Source: Clostridium prolinivorans
Lineage (GTDB): Bacteria > Bacillota > Clostridia > Clostridiales > Clostridiaceae
DNA: 64,000 nt
Direction of reading: 5' to 3'
Assembly: GCF_004011155.1 (NCBI RefSeq)
Contig: NZ_RJWG01000002.1
Location: 62,001 to 126,000, forward strand
Below are positions 37,161-46,342 of the stretch, one piece after another. Position 1 is the first letter of the stretch. Every line of letters starts with the position of its first letter. A program made the translations under genes and the position numbers. Under the pieces are notes generated by a model that worked only from the letters and a program-made list of their open reading frames with translations, was not told the DNA's origin and searched no databases.

Positions 37161-37871
37161 ATGGAATATAATTTAACAGACCCTTATGAAATAGCAAGAT
37201 TTATAAAAGAATCAAAAAAAACAACCCCTGTTAAAGCATATATATCAGGAAATTTAGATGAATGTGATTTCGGAAATATAGATGTATATGGCTCCAATAA
37301 TTTTTATGTACTTTTTGGTGAAGGTAATGAAATTTTAGAATTCATAAACCAAAATAAAAATAAAATAGAAAAATTTAAATTAGAAAATGATAGACGTAAT
37401 TCAGCAATTCCACTTATGAATATTCTAAATGTAGATGCTAGAATTGAACCAGGTGCTATTATAAGAGATAAAGTTATAATAGGAAAGAATGCTGTAATTA
37501 TGATGGGAGCTGTAATAAATATAGGCGCAGAAATTGGAGAAAGCGCTATGGTAGATATGAATGCTGTTATAGGTGCCAGAGCAAAAATTGGCAGAAGAGT
37601 ACATGTAGGTGCTGGCGCCGTTGTCGCTGGTGTTCTTGAACCTCCTAGTAAAAGTCCTTGTGAAATAGGAGACGATGTTTTAATTGGTGCAAATGCTGTC
37701 ATTCTTGAAGGAGTTAAAGTTGGAAATGGTGCCATTGTAGCTGCAGGCTCTGTTGTAACAGAAGATGTACCAGAAGGTGTTGTTGTTGCTGGAACACCTG
37801 CAAAAATTATAAAAACAGTAGATGAAAGAACAAAAGAAAAGACAAAAATACTTGATGATTTAAGAAAATAA
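37161..37871 (+). CDS. dapH: Tetrahydrodipicolinate N-acetyltransferase
   Basis: 236 residues. An N-terminal alpha domain (about 1-85, DAPH_N type) and a left-handed beta-helix made of hexapeptide repeats (about 90-200: [45 protein letters not shown]), with the active-site loop LEPPSKSPC. Acetylates tetrahydrodipicolinate, the first step of the acetylase branch. The sequence and length match YkuQ/DapH rather than succinyl-type DapD. Start ATG after AAAGGAGG. Monocistronic with terminator. Confidence 0.95.
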   Translation: MEYNLTDPYEIARFIKESKKTTPVKAYISGNLDECDFGNIDVYGSNNFYVLFGEGNEILEFINQNKNKIEKFKLENDRRNSAIPLMNILNVDARIEPGAIIRDKVIIGKNAVIMMGAVINIGAEIGESAMVDMNAVIGARAKIGRRVHVGAGAVVAGVLEPPSKSPCEIGDDVLIGANAVILEGVKVGNGAIVAAGSVVTEDVPEGVVVAGTPAKIIKTVDERTKEKTKILDDLRK

Positions 37872-37886
37872 GGGAATTTTTCCCTT
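37870..37886 (+). terminator. Terminator of dapH
   Basis: AAGGGAA (37870-37876) pairs with TTCCCTT (37880-37886), starting at the stop codon and followed by ATTTTTC. Confidence 0.8.
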
Positions 37887-37918
37887 ATTTTTCTTTTATT
37901 TTTTATTATTTATTTTTA

Positions 37919-38599
37919 TTATTTATTCTCCTCAAAAACATTTTCATTTTCTTCGTCGTCACTTTTTATTACACTTAAATCTTTATTTACTTTTTCCATT
38001 TTAGATATAGATACTTCATAAGCTACTTTTTTAATTGTTTCATTCTCTGATATTTTCTTTTCATATTCTCTGCTTTGAAGTCTTCCCCATATTCTAATAT
38101 TATCTCCTACTTGAAGGTTTTGGCAAAATCTTGAATTTCTTCCCCAAGCTATGGTTGGAATATAATCTGATTTATTATAAGAACGATTAACTGCTAAAAG
38201 CATGTCTGCTATTTCTCTTCCAAAAGGAGTAGTCCTATAAATTGGCTGCTTACATATATATCCATCAAGAAATATTTGATTTGGATTTTTACTTTTTTCA
38301 ATGCAGAATTCAATATTTCTTGCAAATACTGAAAGTATAAGTCTGTTAGCCCCATCTATAAATTTATTATAAGATCTAAGCTGCCCTTCTACTATTACTT
38401 CACTTCCTTCTTTAAGATCCATTCCTACTATTAATCTTTCCGAAACTGTAACATTTAATAAATCCTTTGCTTCACTTAATCTTGGTACTTCAATATTAAA
38501 TGTATAAAATCCTTCTCCATACATTTCATGGCTAAATTGAAGATCCGATACTATTTTCCCCTCCAAATATATCTTATTGTTTAACATTAAATTGTCCAT
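37919..38599 (-). CDS. Single-stranded DNA-binding-like protein with two tandem OB folds
   Basis: 226 residues. Residues about 5-100 (NNKIYLEGKIVSDLQFSH to ILSVFARNIEF) and about 110-205 (NQIFLDGYICKQPIYRTTPFGREIADMLLAVNR to VAYEVSISKMEKV) each look like an SSB OB fold, the second with the strong SSB pattern TPFGREIADMLLAVNR and IAWGRNSRF. The acidic tail ends DDEENENVFEENK and lacks the DDIPF-type protein-interaction tip of replicative SSB. It is probably an accessory SSB homologue conserved in clostridia, not the essential SSB. Start ATG after GAGGGG. Confidence 0.8.
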   Translation of the reverse strand: MDNLMLNNKIYLEGKIVSDLQFSHEMYGEGFYTFNIEVPRLSEAKDLLNVTVSERLIVGMDLKEGSEVIVEGQLRSYNKFIDGANRLILSVFARNIEFCIEKSKNPNQIFLDGYICKQPIYRTTPFGREIADMLLAVNRSYNKSDYIPTIAWGRNSRFCQNLQVGDNIRIWGRLQSREYEKKISENETIKKVAYEVSISKMEKVNKDLSVIKSDDEENENVFEENK

Positions 38600-38677
38600 C
38601 TTAACCCCTCTTTCCCTTAGTTTTAATTACTCACACAACATATAAATATTCAAATAAAAAATAAAATATAACAATTT

Positions 38678-39193
38678 TTAACTTAAAAATAAAACTTTTT
38701 TAAATAATTTTTTTTCTATATCTTCTGCTTTTAATCCTTCAATCAATGCTATTGTTACTGATACCATCAATGAATATAAATGTATATCATTAATATATTG
38801 AAAATGAATAGGTATTTCTTGAGGTTCAAGTATGTAATCTTCTTTTAAATCTAAATATCTCTGGAGGCAATATACAAAACCTAAATTATTATCTTCAACA
38901 CTGGAAAGAGTTACTGTATTTTTATTCCCAAATCCATATGTTATTATATTCCCATATATATTCAAATTTTCTTTATAATTATTATCCATATTAATAAAAC
39001 AATAATTACATTTTAAATTTGAAAATTTTAATTTTTTATTACTATTTAAAATTATATAGTCTAACTTAGAATATTCAGTTAACTCATCTAAAAATAAAAA
39101 TTTATAATGAATTTCTAAAATATCTAAAGCCTCTAATATATATGTTTTTAATTTCTCTTCTTCTATCCCAGATATTATTGTTAAGTTTTTCAT
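38678..39193 (-). CDS. Hypothetical protein, family not recognised
   Basis: 171 residues. Alternating short strands and helices suggest an alpha/beta fold. The block NIITYGFGNKNTVTLSSVE (about 84-102) followed by a helix VSVTIALIEGLKAEDI is loosely like the central part of Mur ligases, but there is no ATP-binding loop, so this is only a hint. Four Cys are scattered. No signal peptide or membrane helix. It is read in the same direction as the SSB-like and polysaccharide deacetylase genes; start ATG after CAGGAGG. Confidence 0.6.
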   Translation of the reverse strand: MKNLTIISGIEEEKLKTYILEALDILEIHYKFLFLDELTEYSKLDYIILNSNKKLKFSNLKCNYCFINMDNNYKENLNIYGNIITYGFGNKNTVTLSSVEDNNLGFVYCLQRYLDLKEDYILEPQEIPIHFQYINDIHLYSLMVSVTIALIEGLKAEDIEKKLFKKVLFLS

Positions 39194-39315
39194 ATAATCC
39201 CTCCTGCAAAAACTTATTTTAAATTATTTTAAGCAGGAGGCTGTATTTTATACATTTATGAATATATGTTCTCATTATATTACATATTTATTATAATCTT
39301 CAATACAAATACATT

Positions 39316-40083
39316 TTATTTAGATATTTGTCTTCCTGTAGAATCTATATAAAAATTATCTTTATAAATTAAATCAGAAACTTTTACAAAAGTATATCCA
39401 TCATTTTTTAATTTTTCTAGTACTTTAGGAAGATTTTTAGGTGTATATTTAGCAGTATTATGATATAAAATTATTGAACCTGGTTTTGTTTTTGAAATTA
39501 CTCTATTATATTCTATATCTTCTCCTTGTTCCTTCCAATCAATGCTGTCAACATCCCACTGAATACAATAAAAGCCAGCCTCTTCTATAGTTTCTATTAA
39601 AGTATCATTGTAAGCTCCTGAAGGAGCTCTAAAAAGCTTTGTCTCCTGACCTGTTATAGATATAATTTTATCTTCACAGTTTTTAATATCCTGCAATATT
39701 TTTTCTTTTGGTATTTTTGTCATATCTGGATGCTTGTCACTATGATTGCCAATTTCATGCCCTCTATTAGATATTTCTTTAGCAAGGTCTTTGTTATCCT
39801 CAATCCATCTTCCTACAAGAAAAAATGTAGCTTTAACATCATATTTATCTAATATATCTAATATTTGTTCTGTATTATCTTCTCCTAAACTTACATCAAA
39901 AGTTAATGCTATCTTTTTTTCTTTTACATCTACACTGTATATAGGGAGTTTTTTATGCATTAATTTAAATACTCCTATATTTTTATAATTAACTATTATT
40001 GAAGTTATAGAACTTATAAATAATAAAATTAATGCTATAAATATTTTTTTAGCTATTTTCCTTTTTTCATGTAATATTGTCAT
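39316..40083 (-). CDS. Membrane-anchored polysaccharide deacetylase (NodB domain, PdaB-like)
   Basis: 255 residues. One N-terminal transmembrane helix (about 15-35), then a NodB homology domain: motif 1 ALTFDVSLGEDNTEQIL (the usual TFDDGP with a different second half), motif 2 GHEIGNHSDKHPDM with the two metal-binding His, motif 3 LFRAPSGAYN with the Arg, and IQWDVDSIDW. Such enzymes remove acetyl groups from peptidoglycan sugars; PdaB-like members act in sporulation. Whether this one acts on vegetative wall or spore cortex is not decidable here. Start ATG after TGAGGGAG. Confidence 0.87.
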   Translation of the reverse strand: MTILHEKRKIAKKIFIALILLFISSITSIIVNYKNIGVFKLMHKKLPIYSVDVKEKKIALTFDVSLGEDNTEQILDILDKYDVKATFFLVGRWIEDNKDLAKEISNRGHEIGNHSDKHPDMTKIPKEKILQDIKNCEDKIISITGQETKLFRAPSGAYNDTLIETIEEAGFYCIQWDVDSIDWKEQGEDIEYNRVISKTKPGSIILYHNTAKYTPKNLPKVLEKLKNDGYTFVKVSDLIYKDNFYIDSTGRQISK

Positions 40084-40147
40084 ATATCTCCCTCATATTT
40101 ATTATTTCTATATAATATTATTCTTAAAAAAATTTTATATTCATATG

Positions 40148-40248
40148 TTTTACTTTGGATAACATATGTCTTTATATATACTTTACTATCATATTATTTT
40201 TTATTTTGAGTTAAATTTCTCATTTTACTTTGGATAATATAGGTCTTT
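40148..40248. promoter_or_regulatory. Direct repeats in the divergent region before the DUF4364 gene
   Basis: Two 26-base repeats, 40148-40173 and 40223-40248, agree at 24 positions (TTTTACTTTGGATAA then ATA and GTCTTT). They start 75 bases apart, about 7 helical turns. They lie between the deacetylase start (40083) and the DUF4364 start (40409). Confidence 0.55.
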
Positions 40249-40307
40249 GAGCCTTTAATAATACAGTATAAGTATTTTTTTAAAAGAAAAACTATAAACA
40301 TGAAATT

Positions 40308-40333
40308 AAAGCACCGATTTATTTCGATGCTTT
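40308..40333 (+). other. Hairpin with T-run upstream of the DUF4364 gene
   Basis: AAAGCACCGA (40308-40317) pairs, with one mismatch, with TCGATGCTTT (40324-40333), followed by TTTGTG. It looks like a plus-strand terminator placed about 75 bases before the gene, so it may end a short transcript or act as an attenuator. Confidence 0.45.
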
Positions 40334-40408
40334 TTGTGATATAATATTTTTATAATATTTTTAAGAATGTTAGCATTATAATATACATTAATACAAGGGG
40401 GAATAACT

Positions 40409-40933
40409 GTGTTTGGAGATACTTCTGAATTAGCAGAAAATAAATTACTTCTTCTTTATATATTTGATAAAATCAATCTTCCAATTTCTAATATACAGAT
40501 AACACAAATAGTACTTGAAAATAATTTCATAAATTATTTTACTCTTCATCAATACATATCTGAATTAGTTTCTTCTGGATTTTTAGAATATACAAAAGAA
40601 GAATCTAAACATAAATTAATTATAACAGCAAAAGGTTCAAAAGTTCTTTCTATGTTTAAGCAAAGACTTCCTAAAGATAAAATAGAAATAATAGATAACT
40701 ATTTAAAACTACATTTAGAAAAAATTAAAAAAGAAATTACTATTTTTGCTGATTATACAATTGAAAATAATAATAATTATATAGTAAATTTAAAAGCAAC
40801 TGAAAACAATTCAATTTTAATGGACTTAAAATTAAATGTTCCTTCAATTAAACAAGCAAGAGAACTTTGCAGCAGATGGAAGCAAAATTCATCAGAATTA
40901 TATAGTAAAATAATTAGTTTGCTTATAGATTAA
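40409..40933 (+). CDS. DUF4364 family winged-helix protein
   Basis: 174 residues. Residues about 1-85 look like a winged helix-turn-helix (ENKLLLLYIFDKINLPISN, then TLHQYISELVSSGFLEYTKE as the recognition helix and wing). The remainder is an alpha/beta effector-like domain. DUF4364 is a Firmicutes family presumed to be transcriptional regulators, with no established target. Start GTG with AAGGGGG upstream. It overlaps the next gene on the opposite strand: TTAA at 40930-40933 serves as part of both stop codons. Confidence 0.82.
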   Translation: MFGDTSELAENKLLLLYIFDKINLPISNIQITQIVLENNFINYFTLHQYISELVSSGFLEYTKEESKHKLIITAKGSKVLSMFKQRLPKDKIEIIDNYLKLHLEKIKKEITIFADYTIENNNNYIVNLKATENNSILMDLKLNVPSIKQARELCSRWKQNSSELYSKIISLLID

Positions 40934-41814
40934 ATAATTAGCATACCTGTAGGTTCTCCCCCTATAGGTATGATTTTTTTAGTTTCTTTTTTTAAATTAA
41001 GCTCTATTAAAAAATTATTATAGTTATCACCCACATAAATATTTTCTTCATTTTTAATTATACCTCTTGGCATCCCACCTATTTTTATTCTTTTTATTTC
41101 TTTTACATTATCCATATCTATTATACTTATAGTACCATCTCCAAAATTAGATATATAGCAAATATTATTTTCACAATAAATATCTACAGGATAAGTTCCT
41201 ACTTTTAATCTCCATACAGTTTCTAAATTTTTTAAATCTATCATGCATAAACTTCCATTTTTATTAATTCCCATAAAACTTTCACATACTAAAAGCTTAT
41301 CTTCTTTTGGTGTAAAAATTGCTTTTACTGGATAACTTAAAACTTTTATATTTTTAATATTAAAGTTATCACTACAGTCAATTAGTGTTATACTATCACT
41401 ATTCATGTTAGATACTGCTATTATCTTTTTATTTTTATTAATAGATATACTATGTGGAAAATTACCACAGGGTATTTCTTCAATTATTTTATTTTGGCTT
41501 AAATTAAATACTATAATACTATTTAATTCACCACAGATAATATAAGCATTATCTTCAAAAACATCTACTCCATTACAATGCATGCCAATAAAAAAATTTT
41601 CAATTTCTTTATTCATATTTATATCTACAATAGATAAACTATTACTATAACTGTTAGCTACTAATAACTTATCTTTATAAATACATATATCATGGGGACC
41701 GGCTTTATAAGCTTCATGCCTGCTTAGTTCTATTTTCTGTTCCTCTTTAAATTGAATTAAGTTAACCTTTGAAATATAGTCAGAAGAAGTATTGCATACG
41801 TATAAGCAGCTCAA
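40930..41814 (-). CDS. YVTN-type seven-bladed beta-propeller protein
   Basis: About 294 residues. Repeats of about 42 residues with the pattern NSLSIVDINMNKEIENFFIG, DSITLIDCSDNFNI and GTISIIDMDNVKEIKRIKIG are typical of YVTN/YncE propellers. There is no signal peptide, so it is probably cytoplasmic; function is unknown. The proposed start is TTG at 41814 with GGGGGTGAT six bases before it; the frame opens at a GTG at 41823 that lies inside this Shine-Dalgarno sequence. Convergent with the DUF4364 gene, with overlapping stops. Confidence 0.8.
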   Translation of the reverse strand: MSCLYVCNTSSDYISKVNLIQFKEEQKIELSRHEAYKAGPHDICIYKDKLLVANSYSNSLSIVDINMNKEIENFFIGMHCNGVDVFEDNAYIICGELNSIIVFNLSQNKIIEEIPCGNFPHSISINKNKKIIAVSNMNSDSITLIDCSDNFNIKNIKVLSYPVKAIFTPKEDKLLVCESFMGINKNGSLCMIDLKNLETVWRLKVGTYPVDIYCENNICYISNFGDGTISIIDMDNVKEIKRIKIGGMPRGIIKNEENIYVGDNYNNFLIELNLKKETKKIIPIGGEPTGMLII

Positions 41815-41872
41815 TCTAATCACCCCCGTTACACTAATATATAATATGTAACTAAGGGCAAACTGTTAATAA

Positions 41873-43168
41873 TTAATAAGCATTTTTTATTATTTTCCTC
41901 ATATCTCCTATCATATAAAGAGATCCACATATAAGGAGTAAATCATCTTTTTGACAATAAGATAATCCTAATTTATAAGCTTTTTCATAATCATCTTCAA
42001 TTTCTACATTAGGATTAATTTTCTTTATATTATAAGCAAGTTTTTTAGAAGTTTCTGCTCTTTCAGAATGAGGAGCTGTAACTATAATTTTAGCTGCTTT
42101 AGGAGCTATTATATTTATCATATTTCCAACTTGTTTATCAGCTAATATACCTAAAATAAGAATTATATTATTATATTTAAAATAAACATCAATGCTTTCT
42201 TTTAAATTTTTTATACCATCTACATTATGTGCTCCATCTATAACTACCAATGGATCCTTTTTCATAACCTCTAATCTTCCAGGCCATTTTACATTTTTTA
42301 AAGCTTTTAAAATATGTTGTTTTTCTATATTTATACCTTGCCTTATAAGTTCTTCTACTGCATGTATTACAACAGAACAATTTAACATTTGATGTTTTCC
42401 TAAAAGGTTAAATTCTACTTCATAATAATTTTCATTAGTTTTAATAATAATATTTTGTTTAAAATTATTAAAATCTATATATTTTAATTCCGCAGTATTT
42501 CTTTTAACATCTATAAGTTTAGAATTTTTTTCAGTGCATATATTTTTTATTACATTATAGCTTTCTTCTTCTTGAGGATATAAAACCAAAGGTACTTCAT
42601 TTTTTATTATTCCAGCCTTTTCATAGGCAATTTTCCCTAAAGTATCTCCAAGTATTTTCATATGATCATAACTTATAGAAGTTATAATACTTAATATAGG
42701 TATTATAACATTAGTAGAATCTAATCTTCCTCCAAGACCTACTTCAATAACAGCATAATCTACATTTTTATCATAAAAATATTTAAACATAGCACAACTT
42801 ATTATTTCAAACTCTGTAGGATGTTCATATCCTAAGCTAATTACCTTATCTACAGCTTTAGCTACTTCAGTTACTACTTTAGCTAAATCTTCTTTGGATA
42901 TATTCTCACTATTTATTTGAATTCTTTCTTCAAATTCTTCTAAATACGGAGAAATATACATACCAACTTTATATCCTGCTTCTTTTAAAATTTCACTTAT
43001 CATAACAGTTGTAGAACCCTTACCATTAGTTCCTGCTATATGTATACATTTTAATTTTTTATGAGGATTCCCTAAAATTTCTAAAATCTTTTCTGTTCTT
43101 TCTAATCCATAATTACTCCCCAATTTTGCAGTATTTTTTATATAACTCATAGATTCAATATAATTCAT
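41873..43168 (-). CDS. folC: Folylpolyglutamate synthase / dihydrofolate synthase
   Basis: 431 residues, normal length. Mur-ligase-like ATP site IHIAGTNGKGSTTVMI (about 42-57); EVGLGGRLDSTNVI (about 141-154) with the metal-binding Glu; a C-terminal glutamate ligase domain with VVIDGAHNVDGIKNL. Adds glutamate to folates in the cytoplasm. In Firmicutes folC commonly follows valS, as here (63 bases apart). Start ATG with GGTGAT upstream. Confidence 0.95.
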   Translation of the reverse strand: MNYIESMSYIKNTAKLGSNYGLERTEKILEILGNPHKKLKCIHIAGTNGKGSTTVMISEILKEAGYKVGMYISPYLEEFEERIQINSENISKEDLAKVVTEVAKAVDKVISLGYEHPTEFEIISCAMFKYFYDKNVDYAVIEVGLGGRLDSTNVIIPILSIITSISYDHMKILGDTLGKIAYEKAGIIKNEVPLVLYPQEEESYNVIKNICTEKNSKLIDVKRNTAELKYIDFNNFKQNIIIKTNENYYEVEFNLLGKHQMLNCSVVIHAVEELIRQGINIEKQHILKALKNVKWPGRLEVMKKDPLVVIDGAHNVDGIKNLKESIDVYFKYNNIILILGILADKQVGNMINIIAPKAAKIIVTAPHSERAETSKKLAYNIKKINPNVEIEDDYEKAYKLGLSYCQKDDLLLICGSLYMIGDMRKIIKNAY

Positions 43169-43206
43169 TTTATCACCAGTTTCTATTTTATTTATATAAA
43201 TTAATC

Positions 43207-43227
43207 AGCAGAGGAAAATCCTCTGCT
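43207..43227 (-). other. Intercistronic hairpin between valS and folC
   Basis: AGCAGAGGA / TCCTCTGCT (43207-43215 and 43219-43227) with a three-base loop, immediately after the valS stop. The T-run is on the plus-strand side, so on the valS transcript it is likely an mRNA end or stability hairpin with partial readthrough. Confidence 0.6.
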
Positions 43228-43231
43228 ATTT

Positions 43232-45877
43232 TTAATTTAAATTTTTAATTCTTTGAATAACTGCATTAAGCATTTCTTTATATTTTTCACCTTTAGCTCT
43301 TTCTTCATCTACAACAGCCTTTGGAGCTTTATTTACAAATTTTTCATTTGAAAGTTTTTTCTCTACTCTATCTATTTCAGATAAAAGCTTTGTTTTTTCC
43401 TTATTAAGTCTTTCAAGTTCTTTTTCTCTATCTACTAAATCTAAAAGAGGAATATATATTTCGGCTCCTCTTGTAACTACTGAAACAGCATTTTGAGGAA
43501 TTTCTTCTTTAGATTGTAACATATTAATCTCTGATGCAAATGCGAGTTTTTCAAAATAAATTGTACCAGATATAAAAGCTTTTTCAGCTTCTTTTGAAAC
43601 TAAAGCTAAAATTTTTGCTTTTCTTGATGGTGGAACATTCATCTCTGCTCTTACATTCCTTATGCTTTTAATAGCATCTATAATATAATCCATATTTTCT
43701 TCTGCTTCTTTATCATTTAAATTTTCATCATATTCAGGCCATTTTGATATTGTAATTGATTCATATTCAGCGTCTAAATGTGTATATATTTCTTCTGTTA
43801 TAAATGGCATTATAGGATGAAGAAGCTGCAAACTTGTAGTTAAAACTTTATAAAGCACATTAAAAGTTATACCCTTTGCTCTTTCATTATTCCCATAAAG
43901 TATAGGTTTGACTAATTCTATATACCAGTCGCAAAACTCTGACCAAATAAAATCATATATCTTTTGTGATGCTATTCCAAGTTCGAATTTTTCTATATTA
44001 TCAGTTATATCTTTAGAAACAGTATTTAATCTTGATAATATCCATCTATCAGCTATAGTATAATCTTTATCATCTTTATATTTTTCCATAATATTTTTAT
44101 CTAAATTCATTATAACAAATCTAGATGCATTCCAAATCTTATTTGCAAAATTTCTAGCTGCTTCAACCTTTTCTTCTTGATATCTTATGTCATTTCCTGG
44201 AGCATTCCCAGTTATAAGCATAAATCTTAAAGCATCTGCTCCATATTTTTCTATTACATCTAATGGATCTACACCATTGCCTAAAGACTTAGACATTTTT
44301 CTTCCTTCTGCATCTCTTATAATTCCATGTATAAGTACAGTTTCAAAAGGAATATCGTTCATATTATGAAGACCTGAAAATATCATTCTTGCTACCCAGA
44401 AGAATATAATATCATAACCTGTTACAAGAGTATTTGTTGGATAAAAGTATTTTAAATCCTCTGTTTCATTTGGCCATCCTAAAGTTGAAAATGGCCATAG
44501 AGCGGAACTAAACCAAGTATCAAGAACATCTTTATCCTGTTCTAAGTTACTGCTTTTACACTTTGAGCAAGTTTTTGGCTCTTCTATAGAAACATTAATC
44601 TCCCCGCAATCTTTGCAGTACCAAACAGGAATTCTATGTCCCCACCAAAGCTGTCTTGATATACACCAATCTTGAATGTTTTCCATCCAATTATAATATA
44701 TCTTTTCAAATCTTTCTGGAACAAATTTTATCTTTTTTTCTTTAACAACTTCTATTGCTGGTTTTGCTAAAGTTTCCATTTTTACATACCACTGTTTTGA
44801 AATCATAGGCTCTACTGTAGTTTTACATCTATCATGGCATCCAACATTGTGAGTATGTTCTTTTATTTTAACTAAATATCCTTGCTCTTCTAAATCCTTA
44901 ACTATTGCTTTTCTTGCTTCGTATCTATCCATGCCTGCATATTTACCGCCTAAAGCATTTATAGTTCCATCTTCATTCATAATATTTATTTCTTCTAAAT
45001 TATGTCTTTTACCAACTTGATAATCGTTTGGATCATGAGCAGGAGTTATTTTAACTGCACCTGTTCCAAAATCTAAATCTACATAGTCATCTTCTATTAT
45101 AGGAATTTCTTTATTAACTAAAGGTAAAATTAGTTTTTTACCTACTAAATGTTTATATCTTTTATCTTTAGGATTTACAGCTACTGCTGTATCTCCAAGC
45201 ATTGTTTCTGGACGAGTTGTTGCTATTTCTAAATACTCATCACTTCCTACTACTGGATATTTTATATGCCAAAAATATCCATTTTGTTCACTGTATTCTA
45301 TTTCCGCATCAGAAAGAGCTGTTTTACATTTTGGGCACCAATTTGTTATTCTATTTCCTTGATATATAAGCCCTTCATTATATAATTTAACAAAAACTGT
45401 TCTAACAGCTTTACTTAAATTTTCATCCATTGTAAAAGCTTCTCTTGTAAAATCCGCTGAAACTCCCATTTTTTTAAGCTGCATTCTAATTCTTTCTCTA
45501 TATTCATATGTCCATTCCCAAACTTTATCAAGAAAAGCTTCTCTTCCCATTTCTTTTTTCTTTAAACCTTGTTTTAAAAGCTCATTTTCAACTTTAACTT
45601 CCGTTGCTATACTAGCATGGTCTTCTCCTGGAAGCCAAAGTGTACTGTAGCCTTGCATCCTTTTAACCCTTATTAAAAAATCTTGAAGTGTATTATCTAA
45701 TGCATGACCTAAATGAAGCTTACCTGTTATATTTGGAGGAGGCATAATAATAGTATAAGGTTTTTTATTTTTGTCTACCTTTGGAGTAAAGTATCCTTTT
45801 TCTTCCCAAGTTTTATAAATTCTTTCTTCAAATTCTTTTGGATTATATGTGGTTGCAATATTTTTTAACTCTTCCAT
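43232..45877 (-). CDS. valS: Valyl-tRNA synthetase
   Basis: 881 residues, normal length. Class I signatures [16 protein letters not shown] (HIGH motif, about 47-62) and [11 protein letters not shown] (KMSKS motif, about 520). The editing domain (CP1) lies between them, with [14 protein letters not shown] zinc-like Cys cluster CKDCGE / CSKCKS is near residue 420, the anticodon-binding domain follows, and a C-terminal coiled coil (about 810-880) is present. Charges tRNA-Val. Start ATG after AGGAGATG. Regulated by the Val T-box upstream. Confidence 0.97.
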   Translation of the reverse strand: MEELKNIATTYNPKEFEERIYKTWEEKGYFTPKVDKNKKPYTIIMPPPNITGKLHLGHALDNTLQDFLIRVKRMQGYSTLWLPGEDHASIATEVKVENELLKQGLKKKEMGREAFLDKVWEWTYEYRERIRMQLKKMGVSADFTREAFTMDENLSKAVRTVFVKLYNEGLIYQGNRITNWCPKCKTALSDAEIEYSEQNGYFWHIKYPVVGSDEYLEIATTRPETMLGDTAVAVNPKDKRYKHLVGKKLILPLVNKEIPIIEDDYVDLDFGTGAVKITPAHDPNDYQVGKRHNLEEINIMNEDGTINALGGKYAGMDRYEARKAIVKDLEEQGYLVKIKEHTHNVGCHDRCKTTVEPMISKQWYVKMETLAKPAIEVVKEKKIKFVPERFEKIYYNWMENIQDWCISRQLWWGHRIPVWYCKDCGEINVSIEEPKTCSKCKSSNLEQDKDVLDTWFSSALWPFSTLGWPNETEDLKYFYPTNTLVTGYDIIFFWVARMIFSGLHNMNDIPFETVLIHGIIRDAEGRKMSKSLGNGVDPLDVIEKYGADALRFMLITGNAPGNDIRYQEEKVEAARNFANKIWNASRFVIMNLDKNIMEKYKDDKDYTIADRWILSRLNTVSKDITDNIEKFELGIASQKIYDFIWSEFCDWYIELVKPILYGNNERAKGITFNVLYKVLTTSLQLLHPIMPFITEEIYTHLDAEYESITISKWPEYDENLNDKEAEENMDYIIDAIKSIRNVRAEMNVPPSRKAKILALVSKEAEKAFISGTIYFEKLAFASEINMLQSKEEIPQNAVSVVTRGAEIYIPLLDLVDREKELERLNKEKTKLLSEIDRVEKKLSNEKFVNKAPKAVVDEERAKGEKYKEMLNAVIQRIKNLN

Positions 45878-45924
45878 AACTTCATCTCCTCATATTGTAC
45901 ATTATAATTTTTAACTAATAAATA

Positions 45925-46165
45925 AAAAAGCCTTCATCCATAAAAGGACGAAGACATAATCGCGGTACCACCTTTTTTCCTACAGACACAAGTCGATAGG
46001 CTCTTAAATTTTTAACAGTTAAGAAAACCGTCTTGCTTTACTAAAATTCAAGCAAGAAGCTCCAAAGCTACCTTCAAGGCAATTTGTATAGAAAGTCTCT
46101 CAGCCTTAGAACTTTCCTCTCTTAATACTCCAAGCCTTTACTCCTCTTTATCAAAGCTTTTTATT
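45925..46165 (-). promoter_or_regulatory. T-box riboswitch, Val specifier (GUA), controlling valS
   Basis: Minus-strand leader with the antiterminator core GGTGGTACCGCG around 45973-45961 and a terminator hairpin CTTCGTCC / GGATGAAG (about 45955-45932) ending in TTTTTT. The specifier is GTA at 46071-46069 within GAAG-GTA-GC-TTTGGAG, aligned with the TTC of the pheST T-box. The tRNA-Val in this window (anticodon UAC) would be its ligand. Confidence 0.93.
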
Positions 46166-46191
46166 AATATATTATGTTTTAATTATTAATT

Positions 46192-46219
46192 ATTATACTA
46201 TTATTTTAATATCTGTCAA
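46192..46219 (-). promoter_or_regulatory. Sigma-A promoter of the valS T-box transcript
   Basis: TTGACA (46219-46214), 16 bases, TATAAT (46197-46192), about 30 bases upstream of the T-box. Confidence 0.82.
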
Positions 46220-46342
46220 TATTATTTAAGAAATTAAATATTATTAAATTTTTATATAAATCATAAACTTTAAACAATTATTAACACTATTACTTCTCAC
46301 TTCATAATATAAAGTATACTAAGATTTTTAATGGAGGTATTT

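Noticed and set aside
37304-37735. 143-codon minus-strand frame opposite dapH
   Set aside because: Repetitive Ala/Pro/Ile sequence is the mirror of the hexapeptide repeats of DapH; no start signal.
40300-40344. Possible 14-residue leader peptide before the DUF4364 gene
   Set aside because: No Shine-Dalgarno sequence precedes the ATG, and its codons are simply the arms of the hairpin at 40308-40333.
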